A stretch of 63,253 nucleotides of DNA, from NCBI GenBank assembly GCA_002490665.1, contig DKUL01000018.1:61496-124748 (forward strand), written 5' to 3'. This document shows positions 50,840-58,610 of this stretch, piece after piece. Made by a program: the position numbers and the translations under genes. The first letter of the stretch is position 1, and every line of letters starts with the position of its first letter. The notes beneath the pieces were generated by a model that saw only the letters and a program-made list of their open reading frames with translations, had not been told where the DNA came from and did no database searches. The stretch is from Lachnospiraceae bacterium UBA7205. GTDB lineage: Bacteria; Bacillota; Clostridia; Lachnospirales; Lachnospiraceae.

Positions 50840-51721
50840 ATGATTAACATTTGTGGACATTTACGAAACGAGCGGAGGACTTCCGGTTTTTTGGACGAAA
50901 ACTCGCCGCTTCTGGTCAATTGCTGCGGAATGCAGATTTTTCAGACCCAGGACTATTTCCTAAAACGTGAAAACGGCCGCCTTGATTATCAGCTGATTTA
51001 TATATACAAAGGTTCCGGCCACTTTTTTCTTGACGGCGAATGGACTGCTTTATCTTCCGGAAACATCGTTTTATTTCCTCCGTCAGTCCCCCAGTTCTAC
51101 TCCTATTATGCCAGGGAGAATCCTGAAATATATTGGATTCATTTTACCGGAAGCTCCTGTGAAGCCATTTTGAACAGATATTCTATTCAAAATGGCAATA
51201 TTGGCGAAAATATGTCCATTAAGCAATTGTTTCAGGATATCATCCTGGAACTCCAGCTCAAAAAACTTCATTATGAAGACGTTGTGGTTGATCTGTTTTA
51301 CATAATATTGTCAAAAATCCACCGCTCATTCCACGCTGCGCTGAACCCTGTCGAAAATGACTTCTCCATTGACAGGTTAATCATCGAACTGAATACCAAA
51401 TACATGGACACCTGGACAATTTCTGCCATGGCCGATTTCTGCAAATTGAGCAGCAGTCATTTTGCCCATTCATTTAAGCGCAGAATGGATGTATCGCCCA
51501 TGCAATACCTCAATGCCCTGCGTATCGAGAAAGCAAAAGAGTTCCTGACCGCAAACACGATGTCTGTCAACACAGTTGCACGGCTTGTCGGTTATGAAGA
51601 CCCACTCTACTTTAGCCGTGTCTTCAAAAACAGCACAGGTATTGCCCCCCACAAGTTTTACCAGAGTTTTTCCAGTTCCAACACCCCTTCATGGTTTTAT
51701 GAAACCACGGCTCATACATAG
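50840..51721 (+). CDS. AraC-family transcriptional regulator
   Basis: A 293-residue regulator. The N-terminal half is a cupin-like sugar-binding domain (LIYIYKGSGHFFLDGEWTAL at about 51-70). The C-terminal two-HTH domain starts at about residue 185 (DTWTISAMADFCKLSSSHF) and ends with the second helix NTVARLVGYEDPLYFSRVFKNSTG. The start at 50840 is chosen because AGGAGG lies six bases upstream. It is divergent from the sulfatase/transporter operon and is the obvious candidate to control it and perhaps the neighbouring maturase operon. Confidence 0.9.
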   Translation: MINICGHLRNERRTSGFLDENSPLLVNCCGMQIFQTQDYFLKRENGRLDYQLIYIYKGSGHFFLDGEWTALSSGNIVLFPPSVPQFYSYYARENPEIYWIHFTGSSCEAILNRYSIQNGNIGENMSIKQLFQDIILELQLKKLHYEDVVVDLFYIILSKIHRSFHAALNPVENDFSIDRLIIELNTKYMDTWTISAMADFCKLSSSHFAHSFKRRMDVSPMQYLNALRIEKAKEFLTANTMSVNTVARLVGYEDPLYFSRVFKNSTGIAPHKFYQSFSSSNTPSWFYETTAHT

Positions 51722-51734
51722 CGTTTTTAACGCC

Positions 51735-51777
51735 AAAGCCGGCCGACAGATAAATCCTATCTCTGCCGACCGGCCTT
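51735..51777. terminator. bidirectional terminator
   Basis: AAGCCGG-CGxCAG pairs with CTGxCG-CCGGC-TT across an A/T loop, with T-rich flanks on both strands. It ends the rightward AraC gene and the leftward TauE gene. Confidence 0.75.
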
Positions 51778-51800
51778 TCATTTATGAATCCTTTTCCAGG

Positions 51801-52589
51801 CTATGCATACCTGACAATATTGTAAACACTCAGCAGCATGATGACCACAATCAGTCCTACAAATAACTTGTCCACGGTCTTATTTGTTATCCTGTTATTT
51901 ATTTTGGTTCCTGCAATACCCCCAAATACCCCGCACCCCACCATCAGAGCCAGTATTCCGGCGGAGAACTCTGGAGTCTGGCCGCTTATTAATGTTGAAA
52001 ACAATGCGGACAGCTGCGAAAACATAATGATACATATGGAATATAATGCTGCTTCTTTTGTTTCCATGGAAAAGAAGTAATATAATACAATTAGGTTCAT
52101 GGGTCCCCCGCCAATTCCCAGAAAAGAGGACATCATTCCCAACATGAGTCCCAGGAAAAAAACCGTGCTTTTACTGTCTATCTTTCTGGTGGCAACATGC
52201 TTTTTGTTTACAGTGTATATGAATGTACCCGCGGTGATTATCAGCAGTATGGCAGCCTGGATTGCCCCTATTGCATTTTTGTCATCCAACCCGTCAACTA
52301 TGTTTTGAAAAACAGCCTTCCCTGACACACCGCCAATCACACTTCCCAGCGTAAGTATCCCGGCAAAGAATTTATCAAAATTATAATCTCTTTCTCCGCC
52401 TATGTTTCGAAAAAAGGATACTGCTGACATAGACAAAACCGTACAGCCCGAGAGAAAGGATGCTGTAGTCACTTCCATTATTCCAACTGAATCCAACACC
52501 GGCTTAATAATCACGCCGCCACCAATCCCACAAATAGAACCAATAACAGAAGACCCAAAACATACAGCCATAATCATTAACAATTCCAT
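51801..52589 (-). CDS. TauE/SafE-family sulfite/organosulfur exporter
   Basis: A 262-residue membrane protein with about eight helices and the family's glycine-rich ends: GSSVIGSICGIGGGVIIKPVL near residue 20 and MSSFLGIGGGPMNLIVLY near 150. Family members export sulfite, sulfoacetate or similar anions. Its place next to a sulfatase and a sulfatase maturase suggests it removes the sulfate or sulfite released inside the cell, but the ion is unproven. GAGGAG lies seven bases before the ATG at 52589, inside the end of the maturase gene (13-base overlap). Confidence 0.85.
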   Translation of the reverse strand: MELLMIMAVCFGSSVIGSICGIGGGVIIKPVLDSVGIMEVTTASFLSGCTVLSMSAVSFFRNIGGERDYNFDKFFAGILTLGSVIGGVSGKAVFQNIVDGLDDKNAIGAIQAAILLIITAGTFIYTVNKKHVATRKIDSKSTVFFLGLMLGMMSSFLGIGGGPMNLIVLYYFFSMETKEAALYSICIIMFSQLSALFSTLISGQTPEFSAGILALMVGCGVFGGIAGTKINNRITNKTVDKLFVGLIVVIMLLSVYNIVRYA

Positions 52590-53716
52590 AAATAATCTCC
52601 TCTTGTAATTTTCACCCATTCCGCAATCCTTTTCATCCGCTCCAGACTGTGTTCAAAGAACTTCCTGTAACCAGTGCAAAAAATATTTCTACCATACACT
52701 TCGCCAAACTGTTCCCGGTTTCTGCAGCAGCCACCCCTACAGATGAAGTGATATTCGCATTTCAGACAGGTTTGCGCATGATTATAAGAACGTTTTATGA
52801 AATCGACCCTCTTTCCTGCCTGCCCTAAGCTATCAAAATCATCAACTGACAAATGCCCAAGCTTATACGCATCCAAGACATAAAAATCACATGGGTATAC
52901 ACTTCCATCCGCTTCCACAATCATCTGAAAACCACAGACACCCTTCTGTTCACATGACTCCGGTTCTATTCCAAGCAATATCCCGATATAATTTTCGAAC
53001 TGTCTGATATAAGGCTGTGTGCCATTCCAGAAATCGTTCTCCCACAGGTCAAATAGCGCAATCAGAAAATCACCATATGCATCCGGCGAAACTGAATAAT
53101 CCACTGCATCCGGCTTGGCGTTAATGGGCGCAAGGCATGCAATATACTGCTGCCATAAGAAACCGCTTTCTTTATATAAGTCATATATATGGCGGATTTG
53201 GGGTGCCGTCTCCTTATTTACTACTGTGAGGACATTAAAATCAATCTGCCATAGCTGCAGCTTCCTTGCGGCATCCAGCACTTCTTTATATGTACCGTTT
53301 CCCTGCGAATCCTTTCTATATGCATCATGTGTTGTCTCAATCCCATCAATTGATAATCCAACCAGAAAATTGTTTTTTCTTAAAAATCGATACCACTCTG
53401 CATCCAGCAAAAGTCCGTTCGTCTGTATGGAATGAGATATCTCTATGTTATTTACATTGTACCTTCTCTCACATTCTAACCACTGCTGGTAAAAAGCAAG
53501 ACCTGCCAAGACAGGTTCACCTCCCTGAAAAATGAAAGTACATCGCGAAGAAGCAAATCTGATTGTTTTTTTGATGACCTCCTCCATGATCTCCGGCTGC
53601 ATAATTCCAAAGGAAGCCTGCTGCCTATTGTTCATCTCATCCGCATAAAAACAATATTCGCATTTCATATTACACTGCCCCGAAGCCGGTTTTATCATGA
53701 CGCATATGTCTGACAT
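52577..53716 (-). CDS. anaerobic sulfatase-maturating enzyme (radical SAM)
   Basis: Oxidises the active-site Cys (or Ser) of sulfatases to formylglycine without oxygen. The 379-residue protein has the radical-SAM cluster QCNMKCEYC (C15, C19, C22), the GGEP motif TFIFQGGEPVLAG, and a C-terminal SPASM domain with its extra clusters (CGFQMIV, CDFYVLDAYK, CLKCEYHFICRGGCC). The start at 53716 is chosen because GGGGGT lies six bases upstream and the domain opens there; a longer frame reaches into the upstream repeat. It overlaps the TauE gene by 13 bases. Confidence 0.9.
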   Translation of the reverse strand: MSDICVMIKPASGQCNMKCEYCFYADEMNNRQQASFGIMQPEIMEEVIKKTIRFASSRCTFIFQGGEPVLAGLAFYQQWLECERRYNVNNIEISHSIQTNGLLLDAEWYRFLRKNNFLVGLSIDGIETTHDAYRKDSQGNGTYKEVLDAARKLQLWQIDFNVLTVVNKETAPQIRHIYDLYKESGFLWQQYIACLAPINAKPDAVDYSVSPDAYGDFLIALFDLWENDFWNGTQPYIRQFENYIGILLGIEPESCEQKGVCGFQMIVEADGSVYPCDFYVLDAYKLGHLSVDDFDSLGQAGKRVDFIKRSYNHAQTCLKCEYHFICRGGCCRNREQFGEVYGRNIFCTGYRKFFEHSLERMKRIAEWVKITRGDYLWNC

Positions 53717-53760
53717 GGTCTTACCCCCATTTCTTCCCAGATAAATGATATACAGTACCT

Positions 53761-53778
53761 GCATTACAATTGTAATGC
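53761..53778 (-). promoter_or_regulatory. perfect palindrome, candidate operator of the maturase operon
   Basis: GCATTACAATTGTAATGC is an 18-bp perfect palindrome 45 bases before the anSME start. Its TTACAA half could serve as the -35, with TATATC 17 bases further downstream as a weak -10. It is a likely binding site for a dimeric regulator. Confidence 0.5.
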
Positions 53779-53805
53779 ATAGCCACGCCCAATTACCATA
53801 ACCAC

Positions 53806-53842
53806 AATGAGACAAAACATGCACAAAATGAGACAAAACCAT
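53806..53842. repeat. two direct repeats, AATGAGACAAAAC
   Basis: AATGAGACAAAAC begins at 53806 and again at 53827, a 21-base period, that is, two helical turns. This is the layout of tandem sites for a regulator such as the AraC protein, and it lies upstream of the maturase promoter. The second copy borders the structured repeat. Confidence 0.45.
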
Positions 53843-53936
53843 GTGCAATCGAGTAGGGGAATGACCTTCTCCACTACTCGCCGCGCGCCCCATGCGCCGC
53901 CTTAGCGGCATACTTCCTCTGCATGGGGCTGCGCAT
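53840..53936 (-). repeat. two-hairpin repeat, copy B
   Basis: Minus-strand copy of the element at 32743-32840. It begins at 53936 with ATGCGCAG after the T-run of the ABC-F terminator. Stem 1 is CCCCATGC/GCATGGGG; the 11-base unpaired strand is AGAGGAAGTAT; the inner stem is GCCGC/GCGGC with loop TAAG; the linker is CGCGCGG; hairpin 2 is CGAGTAGTGGA and TCCCCTACTCG with one mismatch; it ends GATTGCACATGG. Hairpin 2 and the ends match copy A closely, while stem 1 and the inner stem differ but still pair. Confidence 0.8.
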
Positions 53937-53968
53937 AAAAAAAGCAGCCAGTTTTCCTTTGGCCACTT
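53937..53968 (-). terminator. terminator of the ABC-F gene
   Basis: On the minus strand AAGTGGCCA, a nine-base loop, TGGCTGCTT and seven T. Nine pairs, two of them G-U. The T-run is the left edge of repeat copy B. Confidence 0.75.
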
Positions 53969-53978
53969 TCTTTCCCTT

Positions 53979-55838
53979 TTATTGCCCGGCAATCTTTGCC
54001 GCCAGTTCTTCCAGGTACATCCATCTATTCATCTTTTCCTCGAGCATATTTTCTGCCGATTCTTTATCAGTCATTAACTGATTCAGCTTTACAAAATCCG
54101 TTGACGCTGCCACCATTTCTGCTTCAAGCATTCCTATTTTTTCTTCCAGCGCGGCAATATCGCTTTCAATCGTCTCATAATCCTTCTGTTCCTGATAGGT
54201 AAACTTCAGCTTCTGGGGTCCACGCGTACGCTGTCCTTTCTGCGTCACCTGCGAATCCGCCTTTGATGTGATACCGTTTTTCTTTACCGGCTCTGTTTCC
54301 ATTCCCTCCTTCTCTGAAAATTTCCTCAAGGCGTAATCCGTATAGCCTCCTTCATATTGTTTCAGTTTCCCGTCTTCCTCGAAAGCAAAGATACGTTTCA
54401 TGGTTCTGTCAAGAAAATAACGGTCATGGGATACCGTGACTACAATTCCCTCATAGCTGTCCAGGTAATCCTCCAGTATGGTCAACGTTGCTATGTCAAG
54501 ATTATTCGTCGGCTCATCCAGTAAAATGAAATTCGGGGATGAAGCCAGTACACGAAGCAGGTTTAATCTCTTCTTCTCCCCGCCGGATAATTTCCCGATA
54601 GGACTGTATTGTTTTTCCGGAGAAAATAAAAATCGCTCCAGCATGACTGATGCAGACATCACTCCGTCTGCCGTATGAATATACTCTGCCGTATCCTTCA
54701 CATAATCAATCACCCTTTGCTCCGGGTTCATATATGAAAAGTCAGTCTCATTAACATCTTTTGTTTTTTCCGAGACTGTTTCCTGTGCATAATATCCCAT
54801 CTTTACAGTCTGGCCTATAATGACCTGTCCGGAATCCTGCGGGATAATGCCTGCAATGATTTTCATCAGCGTGGATTTTCCACAACCGTTCGGTCCTATG
54901 AAACCAACCCTGTCACCTTTTAAAAAGATATAGGAAAAGTCATCTATCAGTTTTCTTTCCCCATATGTTTTGCAGATGTGTTCCAGTTCTACTGTGGTTT
55001 TTCCAAGTCTTGTGGAAATAGAACTTAACACCACCTGTGAGTCCTGCACCGGAGCCTGACGATCGCGCAGTTCTTCATATCGCTGAATATGTGCCTTCTG
55101 CTTTGTGGAACGGGCTCTTGCCCCCCTGCGTATCCATTCCAGTTCTACCCGCAATATGGATTGGCGTTTTCGTTCAGCAGCTAATTCCATTTCCTGACGC
55201 TGTGTTTTCAGTTCCAGGTATCCCGAATAATTTGTTTGGTAGGCATAAATCATCCCTTTATCAATTTCTATTATTCGGTTTGTCACGCTATCTAAAAAAT
55301 AGCGGTCATGGGTTACCATGATAAGAGCCCCTCTCCATTTTTTCAGATAGTCTTCCAGCCAGTCTGCCATATCATTATCCAAATGGTTGGTAGGCTCATC
55401 CAGCAAAAGAATGTCTGCCGGTGAAAGCAATACGGATATCAATGCCAGACGTTTTCTCTGCCCGCCGGATAATTGTCCCGCCGGCTGCATGAAATCTTTC
55501 ATTCCAAGACGTGTCATCATTGCCTTGGCATCACTCTCTATGGACCAACGGTTTTCATCAGTTACATTTCCTTCCAGTACGCATTCCAGGCTGCTTTTAT
55601 CCGGTGCAAATTCCGGATGCTGTGGCAGATAACGAAGCACCACATGACTGGCGGTCGTGACAGTTCCTTCATCCGGTTCTTCTTCCCCCATAATCATTCG
55701 CAGCAAGGTTGTCTTTCCGGTTCCGTTAATGCCAATGACACCAACCTTCTCCCCATCCTGCATGGAAAACGATGCACCATCAAATAATTTCCTTTCCGTA
55801 TAGACTTTTGTCAGGTTCTCTATATTAATCAAATTCAT
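53979..55838 (-). CDS. ABC-F family ATPase, Uup-like
   Basis: A 619-residue protein with two ATPase domains and no membrane part. Domain 1 has GINGTGKTT and LSGGQRKR (about residues 35 and 115), domain 2 has GPNGCGKST and LSGGEKKR (about 330 and 425). Both Walker B motifs end LLDEPTNHLD or LLDEPTNNLD, with the catalytic Glu. A linker of about 70 residues lies between them, and a C-terminal coiled coil (about 545-615) is present as in Uup. ABC-F proteins act on ribosomes; this is the housekeeping, not the antibiotic-resistance, type by its Uup-like tail, though that cannot be certain. The start at 55838 follows AGAGGA by six bases. Confidence 0.9.
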   Translation of the reverse strand: MNLINIENLTKVYTERKLFDGASFSMQDGEKVGVIGINGTGKTTLLRMIMGEEEPDEGTVTTASHVVLRYLPQHPEFAPDKSSLECVLEGNVTDENRWSIESDAKAMMTRLGMKDFMQPAGQLSGGQRKRLALISVLLSPADILLLDEPTNHLDNDMADWLEDYLKKWRGALIMVTHDRYFLDSVTNRIIEIDKGMIYAYQTNYSGYLELKTQRQEMELAAERKRQSILRVELEWIRRGARARSTKQKAHIQRYEELRDRQAPVQDSQVVLSSISTRLGKTTVELEHICKTYGERKLIDDFSYIFLKGDRVGFIGPNGCGKSTLMKIIAGIIPQDSGQVIIGQTVKMGYYAQETVSEKTKDVNETDFSYMNPEQRVIDYVKDTAEYIHTADGVMSASVMLERFLFSPEKQYSPIGKLSGGEKKRLNLLRVLASSPNFILLDEPTNNLDIATLTILEDYLDSYEGIVVTVSHDRYFLDRTMKRIFAFEEDGKLKQYEGGYTDYALRKFSEKEGMETEPVKKNGITSKADSQVTQKGQRTRGPQKLKFTYQEQKDYETIESDIAALEEKIGMLEAEMVAASTDFVKLNQLMTDKESAENMLEEKMNRWMYLEELAAKIAGQ

Positions 55839-55918
55839 GTTGCTTCCTCTTTCATGCAAACTGCCCTTACTGCTTTTCGAGTGGAAGTGAAAAACAGCCA
55901 GGCATGACAGATATCATT

Positions 55919-56422
55919 TTAAAACTTCCGCAGCGCAATCGAGTCATCATCCGGCGTATTGACTACCGACCGAACCACCACGTCATAGCCAAAGTCACTG
56001 TTCACCTGCACATGCACGGTGTCGCCGCACTTATGCCCGACGAGCGATTTCCCTATCGGTGATTCAATGCTGATAAGCCCCTGCAGCGGATTGTTCCGCA
56101 CTGTCGTTACCAGACGGTATGTCTCGACCGCTCCGTCTTCCACAAACTCTACCTCGACTGTTTTGTTCAGACCGATTTCGTCCTCCCTCGTGTCGTCCTC
56201 TATAATTTGCGCGGTCTTTATCATGCGCTCGAGATACCGGATGCGGCTTTCATTCTGGTTCTTAAATTTTTTTGCCGCATAATATTCAAAATTCTCGCTC
56301 AAGTCCCCCTGCGCCCTCGCTTCCTTGACCGCCTCCAGGGCTTCCTTGCGTATGACAAGCTTTCTGTGTTCAATCTCCTCCTCCATCTTCCTGATATCGT
56401 TTTTTGTCAGTTTGTCGTTCAT
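55919..56422 (-). CDS. greA: transcription elongation factor GreA-like
   Basis: Rescues backtracked RNA polymerase by stimulating cleavage of the nascent RNA. The 167-residue protein has the N-terminal coiled coil with the two acidic tip residues in ARAQGDLSENFEYYAAK (D39 and E42 by count), and the C-terminal globular domain with SPIGKSLVGHKCGD and a final LRKF. The start follows GGGGAGG. It lies 51 bases after the FNT gene, beyond a terminator. Confidence 0.9.
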   Translation of the reverse strand: MNDKLTKNDIRKMEEEIEHRKLVIRKEALEAVKEARAQGDLSENFEYYAAKKFKNQNESRIRYLERMIKTAQIIEDDTREDEIGLNKTVEVEFVEDGAVETYRLVTTVRNNPLQGLISIESPIGKSLVGHKCGDTVHVQVNSDFGYDVVVRSVVNTPDDDSIALRKF

Positions 56423-56443
56423 ATATACCTCCCCAAAAAGTCA

Positions 56444-56466
56444 GGGCGTGTCCTGCCAACACGCCC
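56444..56466 (-). terminator. intrinsic terminator after the FNT gene
   Basis: On the minus strand GGGCGTGT, TGGCAGG loop, ACACGCCC, then TGACTTTTTG. Eight perfect pairs. The greA ribosome site follows immediately. Confidence 0.75.
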
Positions 56467-56473
56467 CGGTTCC

Positions 56474-57331
56474 TTATTTCGTTTTATTGACGATTTTGCT
56501 TCTGTGGATTGCGTACAGCGGCAATGCGATGAACACCATGCCGCCAAGCATATTTCCTATCGTAACCGGTATCAGGTTCGATATAAAACCACCGATATTC
56601 AGATTTGCCGCTATCTGGTCAGCCGTAATGCCATACAGTTCCTCCGCCTTTGCAACATAGCTGCCATTCATGCTTGCAAAAATACCGGCAGGAATATAAA
56701 ACATATTTGCCACACAGTGCTCCCATCCGCCAATGACAAATGCACAGATTGGAAAGAAGATAGCCCACACCTTACCTGCAATGTCCTTTGCCGCGGTAGC
56801 CATAAGCACTGCCATACACACAAGGATATTACAGAGAATCCCCGAGCATACTGCCTTAAACGGTGCGATTGTCGTCTTTCCGTATGCCACTTTAATCGTA
56901 AATGCGCCGAGCGCCCCATTTGTATAATCCAGTAATCCACTAAAATATACAAGCGCTGCTATAATGACAGCTCCTGCCATATTGCTGAAAAAAACAATAA
57001 GAAGTGTCTTAATCATGGCAAGTACGCTGAATTTCCTGTCAGCCACACCTGCTATCATCAGGCAGTCCCCCGTGAAAAGCTCTCCGCCGACAAAAACAAT
57101 CATCATCAGTCCTACCGGGAATATGCATCCTGCAAGCGTCTTGGAAAGTCCCTGGTTTGCAATATTATGTACTGCCGCGTTGCTCGATGCCCCGCCAAAC
57201 GCTATAAATGCACCTGCCATCATACCAAGCAGAATGCACTTTAGCAAAGGAAGCTTTGCCTTGCCTTCTCCTGCCCTCATATTTGCGTCCAGCACTTGTG
57301 CCGGTGTGTTAAATGCATTATCCATTGTCAT
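56474..57331 (-). CDS. formate/nitrite transporter (FNT) family channel
   Basis: A 285-residue protein of the FNT family, which forms pentameric channels for formate, nitrite or hydrosulfide. Six helices are seen; the two broken helices carry GGASSNAAVHNI-like and TGDCLMIAGVADRK-like segments. In an anaerobic fermenter formate export or import is the likely role (pyruvate formate-lyase is not in the window). It has its own promoter with a consensus TATAAT and a terminator, so it is monocistronic. It is divergent from the LacI-type gene, with 238 bases between. Confidence 0.88.
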   Translation of the reverse strand: MTMDNAFNTPAQVLDANMRAGEGKAKLPLLKCILLGMMAGAFIAFGGASSNAAVHNIANQGLSKTLAGCIFPVGLMMIVFVGGELFTGDCLMIAGVADRKFSVLAMIKTLLIVFFSNMAGAVIIAALVYFSGLLDYTNGALGAFTIKVAYGKTTIAPFKAVCSGILCNILVCMAVLMATAAKDIAGKVWAIFFPICAFVIGGWEHCVANMFYIPAGIFASMNGSYVAKAEELYGITADQIAANLNIGGFISNLIPVTIGNMLGGMVFIALPLYAIHRSKIVNKTK

Positions 57332-57384
57332 GTACTCCTTTTCATTCTTTTGCAGCTGCTGTCATGCTTTTACCTACATGTAAG

Positions 57385-57412
57385 ATTATACCGCATAAAA
57401 CATATTTTGCAA
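57385..57412 (-). promoter_or_regulatory. FNT gene promoter
   Basis: TTGCAA, 16 bases, TATAAT on the minus strand, 54 bases before the start codon. Confidence 0.65.
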
Positions 57413-57499
57413 ATAGCTTTATTTGTAATTGCCATTGTTTTTGTGACATTTTTATTATATTTCACCGATAATTTTAGTAGATGTTTTTATTCGAATCGG

Positions 57500-57528
57500 T
57501 TGAAAACGTTTTCATTATCATGTAAACT
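57500..57528 (+). promoter_or_regulatory. LacI-gene promoter overlapped by a LacI/cre-type operator
   Basis: TTGAAA, 17 bases, TAAACT on the plus strand. TGAAAACGTTTTCA (57501-57514) is a perfect palindrome with central CG, matching both the catabolite-response consensus and typical LacI-family operators. It covers the -35, so binding should block the promoter. Autoregulation or CcpA control are both possible. Confidence 0.65.
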
Positions 57529-57569
57529 AATTCTAATAGAACGAATTTCTGCGAAAGAGAGTTATAAAT

Positions 57570-58586
57570 ATGATAACAATAAAGGACATTGCAAACCGTC
57601 TTGGCATTGCCCCAAGCACGGTTTCCAAGGGATTAAACGACGCAAACGACATCAGTCCTGAACTAAAAAAACTGGTTCTTGACACTGCAATTGAAATGGG
57701 GTATGTCACCAAGCGGATGAAAAAGGAAACCAGAAAGCGCCTATGCATTTTTGTTGAAAACATGAAGTATGAAATGCCGGGTGATTTCGGATTTGATATC
57801 ATACTAGGTTTTAAGCAGGCAGCAGTGCGTGACAACTGGGATGTCACAATTATCCCCATGAACCCATTATTGCAGCTGCACGACCCCTATGACAGGTATA
57901 TGGTCAAAAATAATTTCCACGGCGGATTCCTGATTGGCTTTGCCCTGAAGGATCCGTGGATGAACCAGCTTGCATCCACTACCATCCCGACTGTCCTTTT
58001 CGATAATTACATCCGAAAAAATCCAAATGTCGCCTATGTGGGAACGGACAGCTTTGAAGGCATTGATTTGGCAGTTGACCACCTGACAAAATTAGGGCAC
58101 ACCAAAATTGCGCTTTTAAACGGCTCTCCTGACTCCATGGTCACCGTCAACAGATATGACGCGTATGTCAGCAGTATGCAGGGTCATGAGCTGGAAATCG
58201 ACGAAAACCTGGTCGCCTACGGCCATTATGTCGAGGACAGTGCCAAATACCATCTGCCTGCGCTTGTCAAGAATGGCGCGACCGCCATCATATGCGGCAA
58301 TGACCTGCTTGCGGTCGGCGTCATCCGGGAATGCGAAAAGCTTAATATCAGGATTCCGCAGGAGCTGAGCGTCGTGGGCTTTGACAACCTCCCTATTGCG
58401 GAAGAAATATCCCCGTCCCTCACCACGATTAGCCAGAACCGCATAGACCTCGGGCGCAACTCCTATGCATCGCTTTACTGGCTAATTGCAAAGGTTCCCA
58501 TATCAAGGTCACTGCTAAGGCCAGGCCTGATTGTGCGCGAATCCACGGGCACGCTCATGACAATCAAAAAACCTAAAAACGGGTAA
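57570..58586 (+). CDS. LacI-family transcriptional regulator
   Basis: A 338-residue regulator. The N-terminal HTH is ITIKDIANRLGIAPSTVSKGL (about 2-22), followed by the hinge. The C-terminal periplasmic-binding-like domain (from about residue 60) ends with the typical LSVVGFDNLPIAEEISPSLTTI. The effector is probably a sugar or a derivative. No metabolic operon adjoins it: an FNT channel is divergent and a decarboxylase converges, so it may act at distant sites or only on itself. The ribosome site is weak (AGAGAG). Confidence 0.9.
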   Translation: MITIKDIANRLGIAPSTVSKGLNDANDISPELKKLVLDTAIEMGYVTKRMKKETRKRLCIFVENMKYEMPGDFGFDIILGFKQAAVRDNWDVTIIPMNPLLQLHDPYDRYMVKNNFHGGFLIGFALKDPWMNQLASTTIPTVLFDNYIRKNPNVAYVGTDSFEGIDLAVDHLTKLGHTKIALLNGSPDSMVTVNRYDAYVSSMQGHELEIDENLVAYGHYVEDSAKYHLPALVKNGATAIICGNDLLAVGVIRECEKLNIRIPQELSVVGFDNLPIAEEISPSLTTISQNRIDLGRNSYASLYWLIAKVPISRSLLRPGLIVRESTGTLMTIKKPKNG

Positions 58587-58602
58587 GCTTCCTTACCCGT
58601 TT
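58577..58602. terminator. bidirectional terminator
   Basis: AAACGGGTAAG, CTTC loop, CTTACCCGTTT, with the LacI stop codon inside the left arm. Eleven perfect pairs. It ends the LacI gene and the convergent decarboxylase gene. Confidence 0.8.
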
Positions 58603-58610
58603 CCCATCTG

